From Lentisphaerota bacterium (GTDB lineage Bacteria > Verrucomicrobiota > Lentisphaeria > Victivallales > Victivallaceae), in the NCBI GenBank assembly GCA_015061495.1, contig SUWL01000003.1:1-64000 (forward strand): a stretch of DNA of 64,000 nucleotides, written 5' to 3'. Numbering within the stretch: position 1 is the first letter of the stretch; each line of letters opens with the position of its first letter. Shown in pieces: positions 1 to 9,083 of this stretch. The position numbers were made by a program, and so were the translations under genes. Below the pieces are notes generated by a model. It ran no database searches. It saw only the letters and a list, made by a program, of their open reading frames with translations, and was not told the origin of the DNA.

Positions 1-3000
1 CGCCGCCGTAAACATGGACTGAACCGCTCTTTTGAATCAGGGATTTGACCATTTTTCCTCCGGCATAGATGAAACTCAAGCCGTTGGAGTTTACCGTTAC
101 ATTATTGGCTGAAGCGGCATTGGAAACGTAGAAACGACCAAATCCGTTGACCGTGGCATTATTGGCATGACCTCCATAGTAGAGATGTATCCAACCGCCG
201 CTGGAAACAGTGGCAGTTTCCATTTTGCCGCCACTGGAAACAAAGACCAGACCACCGTGGGAAACGACCGTATTGCTCGCCACGCCGCCGCTGGAAATGT
301 AGGTTTTCCCGAAACGGATGATGCCGTTGTTAAGGACTGCCCCTTTATCGACATAGAGCTGACCCATATAGTAGACGGTCGCACCATTTGCCACACCGCC
401 ACTGTAAACATACATTGAGCAGTAGTTATCCACGATGGTGTTATTTGCCACCCCGCCGGAGGAGATGAACATCTGGTTGTTGCCGCCGGGAACCAGTTTG
501 GCATTGTCGATGTGATTTGAATCGGCAACCAATGTGCCTGAGCTGTAAATTTTTACAGGTGCAGAAGCGATTTGGGTAACGTCATGAGTCAGATTGCTGA
601 TATTTCCAGCAGCATCGGTTGCCCGGAAATAAACAGCGCAATTAGAAGAAACAGACAACGCCGAAGAATAAGTGTGCCATTGATTGCCGTCTAATGAATA
701 TTCCAATCTTTCAGGATTGTCATCTGTGATGTTGGCAGTCAAAATAACTTTTTCCTCTTTTGGCGCGAGGTGATCTGCTATAATGGAGATAACTGGTGCA
801 AATTTATCAATGCAGGTCACTTCAACGGATTTTTCGGTGATGTTACCAGCGGCATCAGTCGCGCGGAAAGAGTAAGTCCCATTTTGAGAAATGGTCAAAG
901 TGTTTCCTGTGTTCCATTTGCCGTTTGCAAAGTATTCCACCATTCCGTCACTGACAGAGGCGTAAAGCACCACGTCTTTGTTGGTGGGAGCGGTTGCGTT
1001 ACCGGAAATCTCCAGTGTTGGAGCGGTCTTGTCGATATTGTCAATGTAAATGCTTTTTTCAGCAATATTGCCCGCTTCATCGGTTGCTCTGAATAAGTAA
1101 GCGCCATTTTGGCTGACGGTAAATGAATTTCCGACATTCCATTTGCCATTGTCGAAATATTCGATTTTTCCGTCACTTGCAGATGCTGTCAATATCACAT
1201 CTTGGTTGGTCAGCTCCGTGATATTTACCGAGACATCCAGTGTTGGAGCGGTCTTGTCGATATTGTCAATGTAAATGCTTTTTTCAGCAATATTGCCCGC
1301 ATTGTCAATCGCCCGGAAGTTGACAACACTATTGGCAGAAATGGTAACCCTGTCGGTGTAAGTTTGCCATGAACCATTGCCGATACAGTATTTTATCACA
1401 CAATTTTCGTTGGCAGTTGCGGTGAGTGTCACATCCTTATTGGTCAGAGAAGCCGTATTTACGGAAATGGTGATTTCCGGAGCAGTGAGATCGCATATTG
1501 AAAGGGTCAAATTCCCGGATTCCTCTGTGAGCAGATAATCTGTTCCATTGAATTTCAATGCTTCTCCATTTACTGCAACCGAACCGAAAATCGTTGTTCC
1601 GTTGCCGATGGATACTGAACCTGAAAAGTTTTCAGCTCCCTGCGCCAGTTTGTAAGTCCCGGCAGCCTGATCGTTTGCAACAGTGATGGTATAAGCCGGA
1701 GAGATATTGCCGACTCCTTTGATCTTTGCCAGGTTATTGATAATATAAGCCGATCCGGTTGAACTGCTCAAGGTGAAATCGATCACTGAATCGCTTGAAA
1801 CGTTGACACTGGCATTGTTATGGATATACAGCATCCCACGGTGGATACCGCCTCTTAAATACATTACAGCATTGCCTCTGATAACGGTATTTTCTGCAAT
1901 GCCGCCGCTGGATATAAACATCCCGGCGTAATAGTATTCATCGTTTTCGGTGCCGAGGATGGTGTCAGCTGCGCTTCCTCCGCTGGAAACGGTCAGAGAG
2001 CCGAACTGTTGCGTAGTGCCGCTGGCGACACCGCCCCGGAACACATTGACATTTGCGGCAGCCATAGCCATGGTATTGAGCGCTGTTCCTCCGCTGCAAA
2101 TATTCATTGAAGCCGCAGAAAAAGTGATTTTATCTACCGATCCTTTGCTGATATTGAGTGCCGTTCTGCTGATGACCGCCCCGGAACTGATGATCGCAGA
2201 ACCGTTGGTGATGAAATTGAAATATTTGTCGCCGGTGAAGCTGAATCCGTTTAGTGTGGTTCCGGAACTCAACATCATTCCGGAAATATTGGCATTTTCG
2301 ATATTCACCGCCGCATTGTCTTTTACGGTAAGTTCTCTGACATTGCCGCTGTGTAAATTCAGTTGAGCATTGTCTGCTGCAGTAACTGCAAGTGCAGAAC
2401 CGCCGAAAAGCGACAATTCCGCCTGGTTTTGCAAGCTGATATTCTGCGCTGCTCCGCCATTGTAAATCCAAAAACTTGCGGAAGTATTCACTTGAATATT
2501 TTCAGCGTTGCCGCCGCTTGAAACATAGCAGTCCGCATAGTCATTCAGCGTAATATTGCTCATGACGGCAGAGTTGAAGATTCTTCCATCGCTGTTTGCC
2601 ACGGTGTCTATCGCAGAACCGGAATGAAGCGTGAGCCCGCCGCCATAATTGACGGTTGTGCTGCTTGCAGTTCCTCCGGAAAGCCACAAATCACCATAAT
2701 TGATGGTGGTACTGATGATCCGTGCGTTAGCATAAACGGTGGCTGAACCGTAGGCATGGATCCGGGTGTTGCTGGCAATACCACCGTTGGTAACGCGCAT
2801 CACTCCTCCTGAATGGTGCCATGTTCCGGAAACGACGGTGCTGTTGGCGGTTCCGGCAATCGTCATAGTGCCATGATTATGCAGAACTGTTTTCTCGGCA
2901 TGAGCGTCGGTGTTGACATCCATGCTGCCGCCGGCATTAACCGTGGTGCTGTTTGCAATCACACCGGAAGAGATGCGCAAATAAGCTCCTGAATTGATGG

Positions 3001-6000
3001 TGGTATTGTTCGCTATTCCACCGGTGTAGAGGAACAAGTAAGTGCCGGAATTAACGGTGGTGCTGTTCGCTGTTCCGCCGTAGTAGATGTACATTCTGCC
3101 GTTATTCAAGGTGGTGCTGTTCGCCGTTCCGCCGGATGAGATGCACATATAGCCGCCGGCATTAACGGTGGTGCTGTTTGCAATTCCCCCGGAAGAGATG
3201 CCCAGGTAAGCTACGGAATTAACGGTGGTATTGTTCACCGTTCCGCCTGCGTGAATGCGTATTCCGCCTCCGGAATAGATGGTGGTATTGTTCGCAATTC
3301 CCCCGGAAAAGATGTCAATATATCCTCCGGAATTTGCAATGATATCATTTGCTACAGTATGTTCGTGAACAGTCATTCTGTCGTCAATGCTCAATCCGCT
3401 GACTGTGTTGGCAGCAAATATAACATTTGCGCCATTGCCAACATCGACATAACCGCCATTTTCCTTTATGGCAGAGGCTTTGCCACCGGCGGCGACCGTT
3501 ATACGACCGTTGTGGTTTACGGTGGCGCCGCTTGCCGTCCCGCCGGACAAGATGTCAAGGTAAGCTCCGGAATTAACGGTGGTGTTGTTCGCTATTCCAC
3601 CGGAAGAGATGCCCAGGTAAGCTCCGGAATTAACGGTGGTGCTGTTCGCTTTGCCACCGGAATATATGATCGCGTAACCGCTGTTATTGATTTCTGTATT
3701 ATTTGCCGTCCCGGAATTAATGATATACATGGAACCGCGGTAGTTTATGGTGGTATTGTTCACTGTTCCGCCGCTGAACAACTCCATTACCCCATCGCTG
3801 TTGATGATGGTGTTATTGGCTGTCCCATTGAAAACAAGACGCATGTTACCGAACGCATTAACGGTAGTATTAGTTGCTGCTCCAGCGAAAACACACAGGT
3901 AGCCGTTGGAGTTGACGGTGGTGCTGTTCGCAACTCCTCCGGAACTGACATACATTTCAGCATTGGAATTAACGGCAGTATTGTCTGCTGATCCACCGGA
4001 AGATATTTTCATCGTCATACCGGAATTAAGCATTTTACCGTTAAGGTATGTCCCGGAGGAGACAATTGTTCCGCCGCTGCTGACGATTACGGTTGATGCT
4101 TTTACGATGAAGCTTTTTACTTCTGACCAGTCGGAATAATTGCCGTTTATATCAAATGAGCGCACCTGATAATACCAAGTGCCGACGGCAAGTTTTGCCA
4201 ATGAAACTTCGCTTTGGACTGCTTGAGTTCCGCTGCCGGTAAGCGAGGCACTTGTTCCGTAACGGTACATGTATCCGGCGACTTTGGCGTTGTCCGTGGA
4301 ATCCTCCCAGTCCAGAAGCACTCCGTCCCCGGAAACTGTCGCTGATAAATTTTTCGGGATTGTGGGCGAAACAGTGTCATAACCGCCTTTTACTTTGAGC
4401 TTCAATGCATCGTTTTCAAAAAGCAGATCGGCATATTCACTGGATGCAGTTCCGGATGCCTGCAAAGTTCGATCGGCGGTTCCGCTGCCGGTGACAGTGA
4501 TGGATATGTTTTTAAGAAAGTTGACGTTGAGTGCTCCGGCAGCCGCTTTAAAAAGTGTATAAGTACCAACGGCAGCTTCTGCAATATTTACCGCGATTGA
4601 GGTTGCATAAGAAAAAAGGTTATAGACATTTTGTTTCAGGGTAAAAACTGCTTCGTTCGTGAGCACATTTTTCAGATCGATATTCAGTTTTGTTGCCGCC
4701 GTCAGCATACCGTATATCCGGCTGGTGCTGTCAACTGTGAGCGTATTGTTTCCACTTCCCAGGTTGATCACACCATACAAGGATGAATAATTACTTACCG
4801 AGACTTTGTCATCTCCGTCGCCAAGACTGAAATTCCCCACCGAAATTGTACGGTTTGCCAACGTTATGACATCGTTATATTTACTGCCGATAAACATGGT
4901 ACCATTGCCGGCGGCGACGATGGTATCAGCAACTGCAGAGTTGTTATCCCGGCTGTTCTGCAAAGCTGTCGTGACCGCTTTTGCTCCGGCGGAGTAGTCG
5001 CTGTTAACAGTGTATTTCCCCGCGAAAAACAGAGCTCCATTTGCTGATACGGTTAACGAGTTGGCCAAGTCGAAATACAAGCCGTAATTATTGACCGAAT
5101 TGCTGTTGAGGATCAGATCTCCGCTGAAGTTGTTGAATTCCGCCGAAGCATTAGCATTGGCATAAAAGCCGATCGCGATATTGAATGACCGGGAATCGGT
5201 AACAGAAACCGACATGTTAAAATCGTTGATCCGGTTTTTATCGCTCAAGCGGATGGTATCTTTCAGTTCCAGAGATTTGTTGTTTACACTTCCAGAGAAT
5301 GTGATCGTGTTGTCCCCCATGCCGGAATTTGCCTGTTCAAAGGCACGCAGCATGGTTCCCCTGCCGTAAAAGTCGGCATCATTGACGGTGAAATTGTTTT
5401 CCGCAGTGGTGGAAAGGTCGAAAATAAATTCATAAAAATTAAGTTTTTTGAATTCTTCCCGGGTATACCAGCGGGTCGAGGAATTTTTGCCCCAACCGAA
5501 ATTGACGTGAAAAGAGTCTGTTGAACTGTCGTAACCGTCCAACACCAGCGCATGTCCCGGATAGGATACCCCGATGGGAGTTCCGGCAAGCAGAGTATCG
5601 ATGATTATTTCAAATGCACCATCGGTAAGGGTGTAGGTTTCTCCACTGGCGGAACCCCAGTAGTATGACCTGGGCTGATAAAGCCTGATGACATTGGCAC
5701 TCTTCAAGCCGGATCGAAACATCAAATCAATATCCCATGCGGTGCCAGTCGATGTACCGTAATTTGCCTGCTGTACTACTCCGCAGGCATACATCAGTGC
5801 TGCTGCACAGCTGGTGGATAAGAGGTTATAACCTGATAGCAAATGATTTATTTCTGCAAAAGACACAGTCCCGGCAGTAGAACCGTCAGATTTTATTTCA
5901 ATAACGGTGCCATCTTTGGAACTGGTATACTCATCATCTACGGTTAGCTGCAACTGCAGATCAAGACCGCGCTTTTCTGTAAAAAAGTGCAGTATTTGTC

Positions 6001-6322
6001 CGGCGGCAGTATTGGTGCATCCGGTCACAGTGCGAGTTGTCGTACCGGGCAGATAGGGGCAATACAGGTTGCAAGTGCCGCCGCTTGCGCCATTGGTTAC
6101 GATTGCTCCGGATTGATTCCATAAGGTGGAGAGCAATATTTCTCCGGAATAATTTGCTGTTTCAACCGTGACAGTTTGGTCGTATCCGGATGCTTGTTTG
6201 TAAAAATCAAGAGTTTGAGAACTCAACGAGCCGGGATACTGTAAATCCCCGTTTGTGTTCAGATATATGCTATGCGACGGAGTAATTTGCGGCACATATT
6301 GCAAAGTACCATCATGTTGCAT
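1..6322 (-). CDS. Giant surface/secreted protein, 3' end off the window: N-terminal streptopain-like C10 cysteine peptidase, beta-helix-like region, FN3 domain, AIDA-like TVNSGG repeats, Ig-like repeats
   Basis: ATG at 6322 (minus) with AGGAG 8 nt upstream. Translation gives GCTNTAAGQILHFF (cf. streptopain GCVATATAQIMKYH), YPGHALVLDGYD and FHVNFGWG. The same frame (codon start position = 1 mod 3) holds at 523. The ORF track omits it, consistent with an ORF running off the edge; I did not check every codon. Confidence 0.85.
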   Translation of the reverse strand, partial: MQHDGTLQYVPQITPSHSIYLNTNGDLQYPGSLSSQTLDFYKQASGYDQTVTVETANYSGEILLSTLWNQSGAIVTNGASGGTCNLYCPYLPGTTTRTVTGCTNTAAGQILHFFTEKRGLDLQLQLTVDDEYTSSKDGTVIEIKSDGSTAGTVSFAEINHLLSGYNLLSTSCAAALMYACGVVQQANYGTSTGTAWDIDLMFRSGLKSANVIRLYQPRSYYWGSASGETYTLTDGAFEIIIDTLLAGTPIGVSYPGHALVLDGYDSSTDSFHVNFGWGKNSSTRWYTREEFKKLNFYEFIFDLSTTAENNFTVNDADFYGRGTMLRAFEQANSGMGDNTITFSGSVNNKSLELKDTIRLSDKNRINDFNMSVSVTDSRSFNIAIGFYANANASAEFNNFSGDLILNSNSVNNYGLYFDLANSLTVSANGALFFAGKYTVNSDYSAGAKAVTTALQNSRDNNSAVADTIVAAGNGTMFIGSKYNDVITLANRTISVGNFSLGDGDDKVSVSNYSSLYGVINLGSGNNTLTVDSTSRIYGMLTAATKLNIDLKNVLTNEAVFTLKQNVYNLFSYATSIAVNIAEAAVGTYTLFKAAAGALNVNFLKNISITVTGSGTADRTLQASGTASSEYADLLFENDALKLKVKGGYDTVSPTIPKNLSATVSGDGVLLDWEDSTDNAKVAGYMYRYGTSASLTGSGTQAVQSEVSLAKLAVGTWYYQVRSFDINGNYSDWSEVKSFIVKASTVIVSSGGTIVSSGTYLNGKMLNSGMTMKISSGGSADNTAVNSNAEMYVSSGGVANSTTVNSNGYLCVFAGAATNTTVNAFGNMRLVFNGTANNTIINSDGVMELFSGGTVNNTTINYRGSMYIINSGTANNTEINNSGYAIIYSGGKANSTTVNSGAYLGISSGGIANNTTVNSGAYLDILSGGTASGATVNHNGRITVAAGGKASAIKENGGYVDVGNGANVIFAANTVSGLSIDDRMTVHEHTVANDIIANSGGYIDIFSGGIANNTTIYSGGGIRIHAGGTVNNTTVNSVAYLGISSGGIANSTTVNAGGYMCISSGGTANSTTLNNGRMYIYYGGTANSTTVNSGTYLFLYTGGIANNTTINSGAYLRISSGVIANSTTVNAGGSMDVNTDAHAEKTVLHNHGTMTIAGTANSTVVSGTWHHSGGVMRVTNGGIASNTRIHAYGSATVYANARIISTTINYGDLWLSGGTASSTTVNYGGGLTLHSGSAIDTVANSDGRIFNSAVMSNITLNDYADCYVSSGGNAENIQVNTSASFWIYNGGAAQNISLQNQAELSLFGGSALAVTAADNAQLNLHSGNVRELTVKDNAAVNIENANISGMMLSSGTTLNGFSFTGDKYFNFITNGSAIISSGAVISRTALNISKGSVDKITFSAASMNICSGGTALNTMAMAAANVNVFRGGVASGTTQQFGSLTVSSGGSAADTILGTENDEYYYAGMFISSGGIAENTVIRGNAVMYLRGGIHRGMLYIHNNASVNVSSDSVIDFTLSSSTGSAYIINNLAKIKGVGNISPAYTITVANDQAAGTYKLAQGAENFSGSVSIGNGTTIFGSVAVNGEALKFNGTDYLLTEESGNLTLSICDLTAPEITISVNTASLTNKDVTLTATANENCVIKYCIGNGSWQTYTDRVTISANSVVNFRAIDNAGNIAEKSIYIDNIDKTAPTLDVSVNITELTNQDVILTASASDGKIEYFDNGKWNVGNSFTVSQNGAYLFRATDEAGNIAEKSIYIDNIDKTAPTLEISGNATAPTNKDVVLYASVSDGMVEYFANGKWNTGNTLTISQNGTYSFRATDAAGNITEKSVEVTCIDKFAPVISIIADHLAPKEEKVILTANITDDNPERLEYSLDGNQWHTYSSALSVSSNCAVYFRATDAAGNISNLTHDVTQIASAPVKIYSSGTLVADSNHIDNAKLVPGGNNQMFISSGGVANNTIVDNYCSMYVYSGGVANGATVYYMGQLYVDKGAVLNNGIIRFGKTYISSGGVASNTVVSHGGLVFVSSGGKMETATVSSGGWIHLYYGGHANNATVNGFGRFYVSNAASANNVTVNSNGLSFIYAGGKMVKSLIQKSGSVHVYGG
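560..1500 (-). repeat. Ig-like tandem repeats (approx. 75 aa / 225 bp): IDNIDKTAPTLxxS...YFxNGKWNxGNSxTxSQNGxYxFRATDxAGNIxEKS
   Basis: Exact 65-bp DNA repeat tccagtgttggagcggtcttgtcgatattgtcaatgtaaatgcttttttcagcaatattgcccgc at 1011-1075 and 1236-1300 (offset 225 bp). Confidence 0.8.
1800..4060 (-). repeat. Protein-coding tandem repeats, consensus approx. GG-x-ANNTTVNSGGYxxISS (AIDA-like), roughly 66-72 bp per unit
   Basis: Repeated aacggtggtgctgttcgc / tccgccggaagagatg blocks; frame translation gives repeated SGGIANSTTVNSGAYLGISS. A further block of the same type lies at about 1-540. Confidence 0.85.
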
Positions 6323-6404
6323 TTTTTCAGCTCCTGTTTGTGTGTAAAAATATAATGATTTTCGATAATATACCATGCGTTGCCGCATTTTTCAAACAGG
6401 TGTA

Positions 6405-7283
6405 TTATTTCGCCAGTGCCAGCAGTGCCGCTCCCAATATCAGCAGCAGTAGTGCCCAGCTTTTTTTCCGGATGTTTTTATCGCGGAATATCATTGCTCC
6501 GATGAAAAAACTTACGACACAGCTGCAACGTCTGACCAGTGAAATCATGGAAATCGGAGCTTCCGGCTGACTTACTGCATAAAAATAACAATAATCTGCG
6601 ATGATCAACAAAATGCCGGTCGCCGGAATGCTCCACTTCCAATTGAATTTGTGGCGGTGCCCGAAACAGGCCCTGATTCCCCACGCTGCCCCCAACAGGA
6701 TCACCAGATCCAATGAAAAATACAATTGCAGCATTTGGCGGTCGATTTGCAATGTGTTGAGCAGAAATTTGTCATATAACGCCGAACCGGCTCCCAACAG
6801 TGTTCCGGCAATGATCAGCTGCATCCCTTTGCTTTTCCATGGAAACCCCTCTTTTTTGCCCAGCAGGGAAAAGAGCATGTAGCCCACTAAAATCGTCACC
6901 ATACCCAACGCTTGCAGTTTGGTCGGCAGTTCACGGTATATGGCGATGCCCCCGATCATCGTCCAGAGCGGAGAGGTGGAACGGATCGGGGATGCCAGGG
7001 AGATCGGCAGTTCCCGCATTGCATAATAGACACATATCCAACTGGAACTTACCAGTGCGGACTTCAGCAGGATCAGCAGAAATTCGGCGACTGTGCAGTT
7101 CAGTGCCGGAATCAGTTCACCGCGTATTCCGGAAAACAGCGCAAAAAACAGTGATCCGGATAAGGTTGCAAAAAACAATGCGGGCATTACAGCATTATCT
7201 TTGACTGAATGTTTCTTGCAAATATCGTAAATCCCCAGTCCGATGGCGGACAGCAGTGTCGGCAGATACCAGGAGGTAAGCAT
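6405..7283 (-). CDS. DMT/EamA family transporter
   Basis: 292 aa hydrophobic protein with repeated TM segments and EamA-like architecture; paralogous in type to 31931-32833. Confidence 0.75.
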   Translation of the reverse strand: MLTSWYLPTLLSAIGLGIYDICKKHSVKDNAVMPALFFATLSGSLFFALFSGIRGELIPALNCTVAEFLLILLKSALVSSSWICVYYAMRELPISLASPIRSTSPLWTMIGGIAIYRELPTKLQALGMVTILVGYMLFSLLGKKEGFPWKSKGMQLIIAGTLLGAGSALYDKFLLNTLQIDRQMLQLYFSLDLVILLGAAWGIRACFGHRHKFNWKWSIPATGILLIIADYCYFYAVSQPEAPISMISLVRRCSCVVSFFIGAMIFRDKNIRKKSWALLLLILGAALLALAK

Positions 7284-7298
7284 GGCGTTTTTGTCCTG

Positions 7299-7329
7299 TA
7301 AAAAAGGACTCCGGAATTCCGGAGTCCTT
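7299..7329 (-). terminator. Rho-independent terminator downstream of efp
   Basis: Minus strand AAGGACTCCGGAATTCCGGAGTCCTTTTTT: near-perfect palindrome followed by a T tract. Confidence 0.85.
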
Positions 7330-7344
7330 CAAAAAACGTTGAAA

Positions 7345-7914
7345 TCAGTTCTTTTTACTGACACGTTCGGCATAGGTGCCGGTACGGGTGTCGATCTTGA
7401 CGATGTCGCCTTCGTTGATGAAAAGCGGCACCTGGATCTCATAGCCATTGTCGATTTTTGCCGGTTTGGTGACGTTGGTAGCGGTATCACCGCGGACACC
7501 TGGTTCGGTTTCGACGATCTCTTTTTCGATAAAGGTCGGCAGGGTGATGTCAATGGGTTCGCCATTGAAAAGGATGAAGTTGCAGAGGCTTTCTTCAATG
7601 AGGAAGTAGGCTTTGTCGCCGAGAACTTCCGGAGCCAGTGCCATTTCTTCATAGGTCACCGGGTCACTGAAAACATAGTTGTGACCGTCATTGTAGGAGT
7701 AGTAAAGCTCGCGCTCTTCGATATCCGGTTCGTCGATTTTATCGGTCGGACGATAGGTTTTTTCCATGCCGGCGCCGGTGATCATGTTTTTCATGCGGCA
7801 ACGGTAAAGAGCAGTTCCTTTACCGGGTTTGCAGAATTCAAACTCGGTGATGAGCCAGGGAGCTCCGTCGATTTCGATTTTGAGACCTTTTTTAAGATCG
7901 GATGCACTGAACAT
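7345..7914 (-). CDS. efp: Translation elongation factor P
   Basis: 189 aa; conserved loop KPGKGTALYRCRMKNMITG and C-terminal IKIDTRTGTYAERV. Confidence 0.95.
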   Translation of the reverse strand: MFSASDLKKGLKIEIDGAPWLITEFEFCKPGKGTALYRCRMKNMITGAGMEKTYRPTDKIDEPDIEERELYYSYNDGHNYVFSDPVTYEEMALAPEVLGDKAYFLIEESLCNFILFNGEPIDITLPTFIEKEIVETEPGVRGDTATNVTKPAKIDNGYEIQVPLFINEGDIVKIDTRTGTYAERVSKKN

Positions 7915-8070
7915 AATTTCTCTCCTGATTGATTAATGTTTTGTTCTCACGAAAAAATACATTTATATAATATAGCACATTACATACGCTTTTGCAAATG
8001 CATTTCCCGGAGAACAACATAATCCGGCTGCCTTATGAAAATTTATAAAGACGAAACAACATTTTCAGCG

Positions 8071-9069
8071 TCAGTTGTATATTTCATCAATTGCAGATGG
8101 ATCTTTGCCGATCATTTCCATATATCTGGCGAGGAGCCTGCGGGATGAACCCCATTCAGTATTGGGACTCATGCAAGTAAAGAAATCATACGTGATGAGT
8201 CTTTTTACCAGCGGTGATGCTTCTGCAAGTTTCATATACAGCGACCGGTAATCTCCCTGACGGAATACTCCTTTAGGCTCGCCGTGACCGGGGAAAGGCC
8301 TCTGAAATGTTTCAATATTGCCCCACATCTCAATGCCGCATTTTTTGAAAAGTTCCTCTACAGCCTGATACCATTGTGATAATCCGTTGTCCTGAATTTC
8401 CCCTTGAAAACATGCCGGAACGGCAATCCCATCCTGTAACGCGCAGTAATCCAGCATACCGGCTGCAGGTTCAAAAAAATAACGACCGAAAATATCAACC
8501 CATTCTTTTATGGAATAGCGGCGGGACATGTCTCCGGTAAGCGCATTGAATCCGGGGGACATAAGGGTTTTCTTTTCCGGAAAATTCTTTCTGAAGTAGA
8601 TCAGTACTTCCCTGCATATATCCAGAAAGTTAAAGTGCCACGGTAATGCTTCCAAAGTGACATACAAACCTTGCAGGCATTTGTAACCGGCATATTTTGC
8701 AACTGTCCGGTCGTAGTAACGTTTGGTATCATCGATCTCTTTTTTCCAGTCACCAAGATGAAGATTGGTGATATTCTGCGGACCGCCAAGGAAAAGTTTC
8801 ATGTTGTGCTTTTCGGCAAGGCGGAAAATCATATCCAGCAGATTTTCATCTTCCGGCCAGGTGGTGGAGCGGGGGTCTTCAGCGGAAATGCGGAATCCAT
8901 CTCTTTCACATTCAGTGCGGATCACGAAAAGGTGATCTATGCCGAGAACATCCATCATCCGGAAATCCTGCTCCCACTCTTTTAACCCGGAGTTGCAGAT
9001 CCCCGTATCGGAGATCATCATATTAACAAAAGTTCCGGTGATCGGTTTTATGACAGCGTTCTTTAACAT
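8071..9069 (-). CDS. DUF4434-like TIM-barrel protein (putative glycan-related)
   Basis: 332 aa; KPITGTFVNMM...WEQDFRMMDVLGIDHLFV and LYVTLEALPWH resemble DUF4434-type barrels. Confidence 0.6.
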   Translation of the reverse strand: MLKNAVIKPITGTFVNMMISDTGICNSGLKEWEQDFRMMDVLGIDHLFVIRTECERDGFRISAEDPRSTTWPEDENLLDMIFRLAEKHNMKLFLGGPQNITNLHLGDWKKEIDDTKRYYDRTVAKYAGYKCLQGLYVTLEALPWHFNFLDICREVLIYFRKNFPEKKTLMSPGFNALTGDMSRRYSIKEWVDIFGRYFFEPAAGMLDYCALQDGIAVPACFQGEIQDNGLSQWYQAVEELFKKCGIEMWGNIETFQRPFPGHGEPKGVFRQGDYRSLYMKLAEASPLVKRLITYDFFTCMSPNTEWGSSRRLLARYMEMIGKDPSAIDEIYN

Positions 9070-9083
9070 TGGTCAACTTCCTT

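Noticed and set aside
3251-3991. 246-aa plus-strand ORF
   Set aside because: Antisense to the in-frame AIDA-like repeats; its length comes from repeat-driven codon composition, with no RBS or recognisable domain.
1800-4060. Possible CRISPR or satellite array because of many short repeats
   Set aside because: Repeats are protein-coding (TVNSGG units), variable, without constant repeat/unique spacer structure.
7243-7932. 229-aa plus-strand ORF
   Set aside because: Antisense to the clearly identified efp gene.
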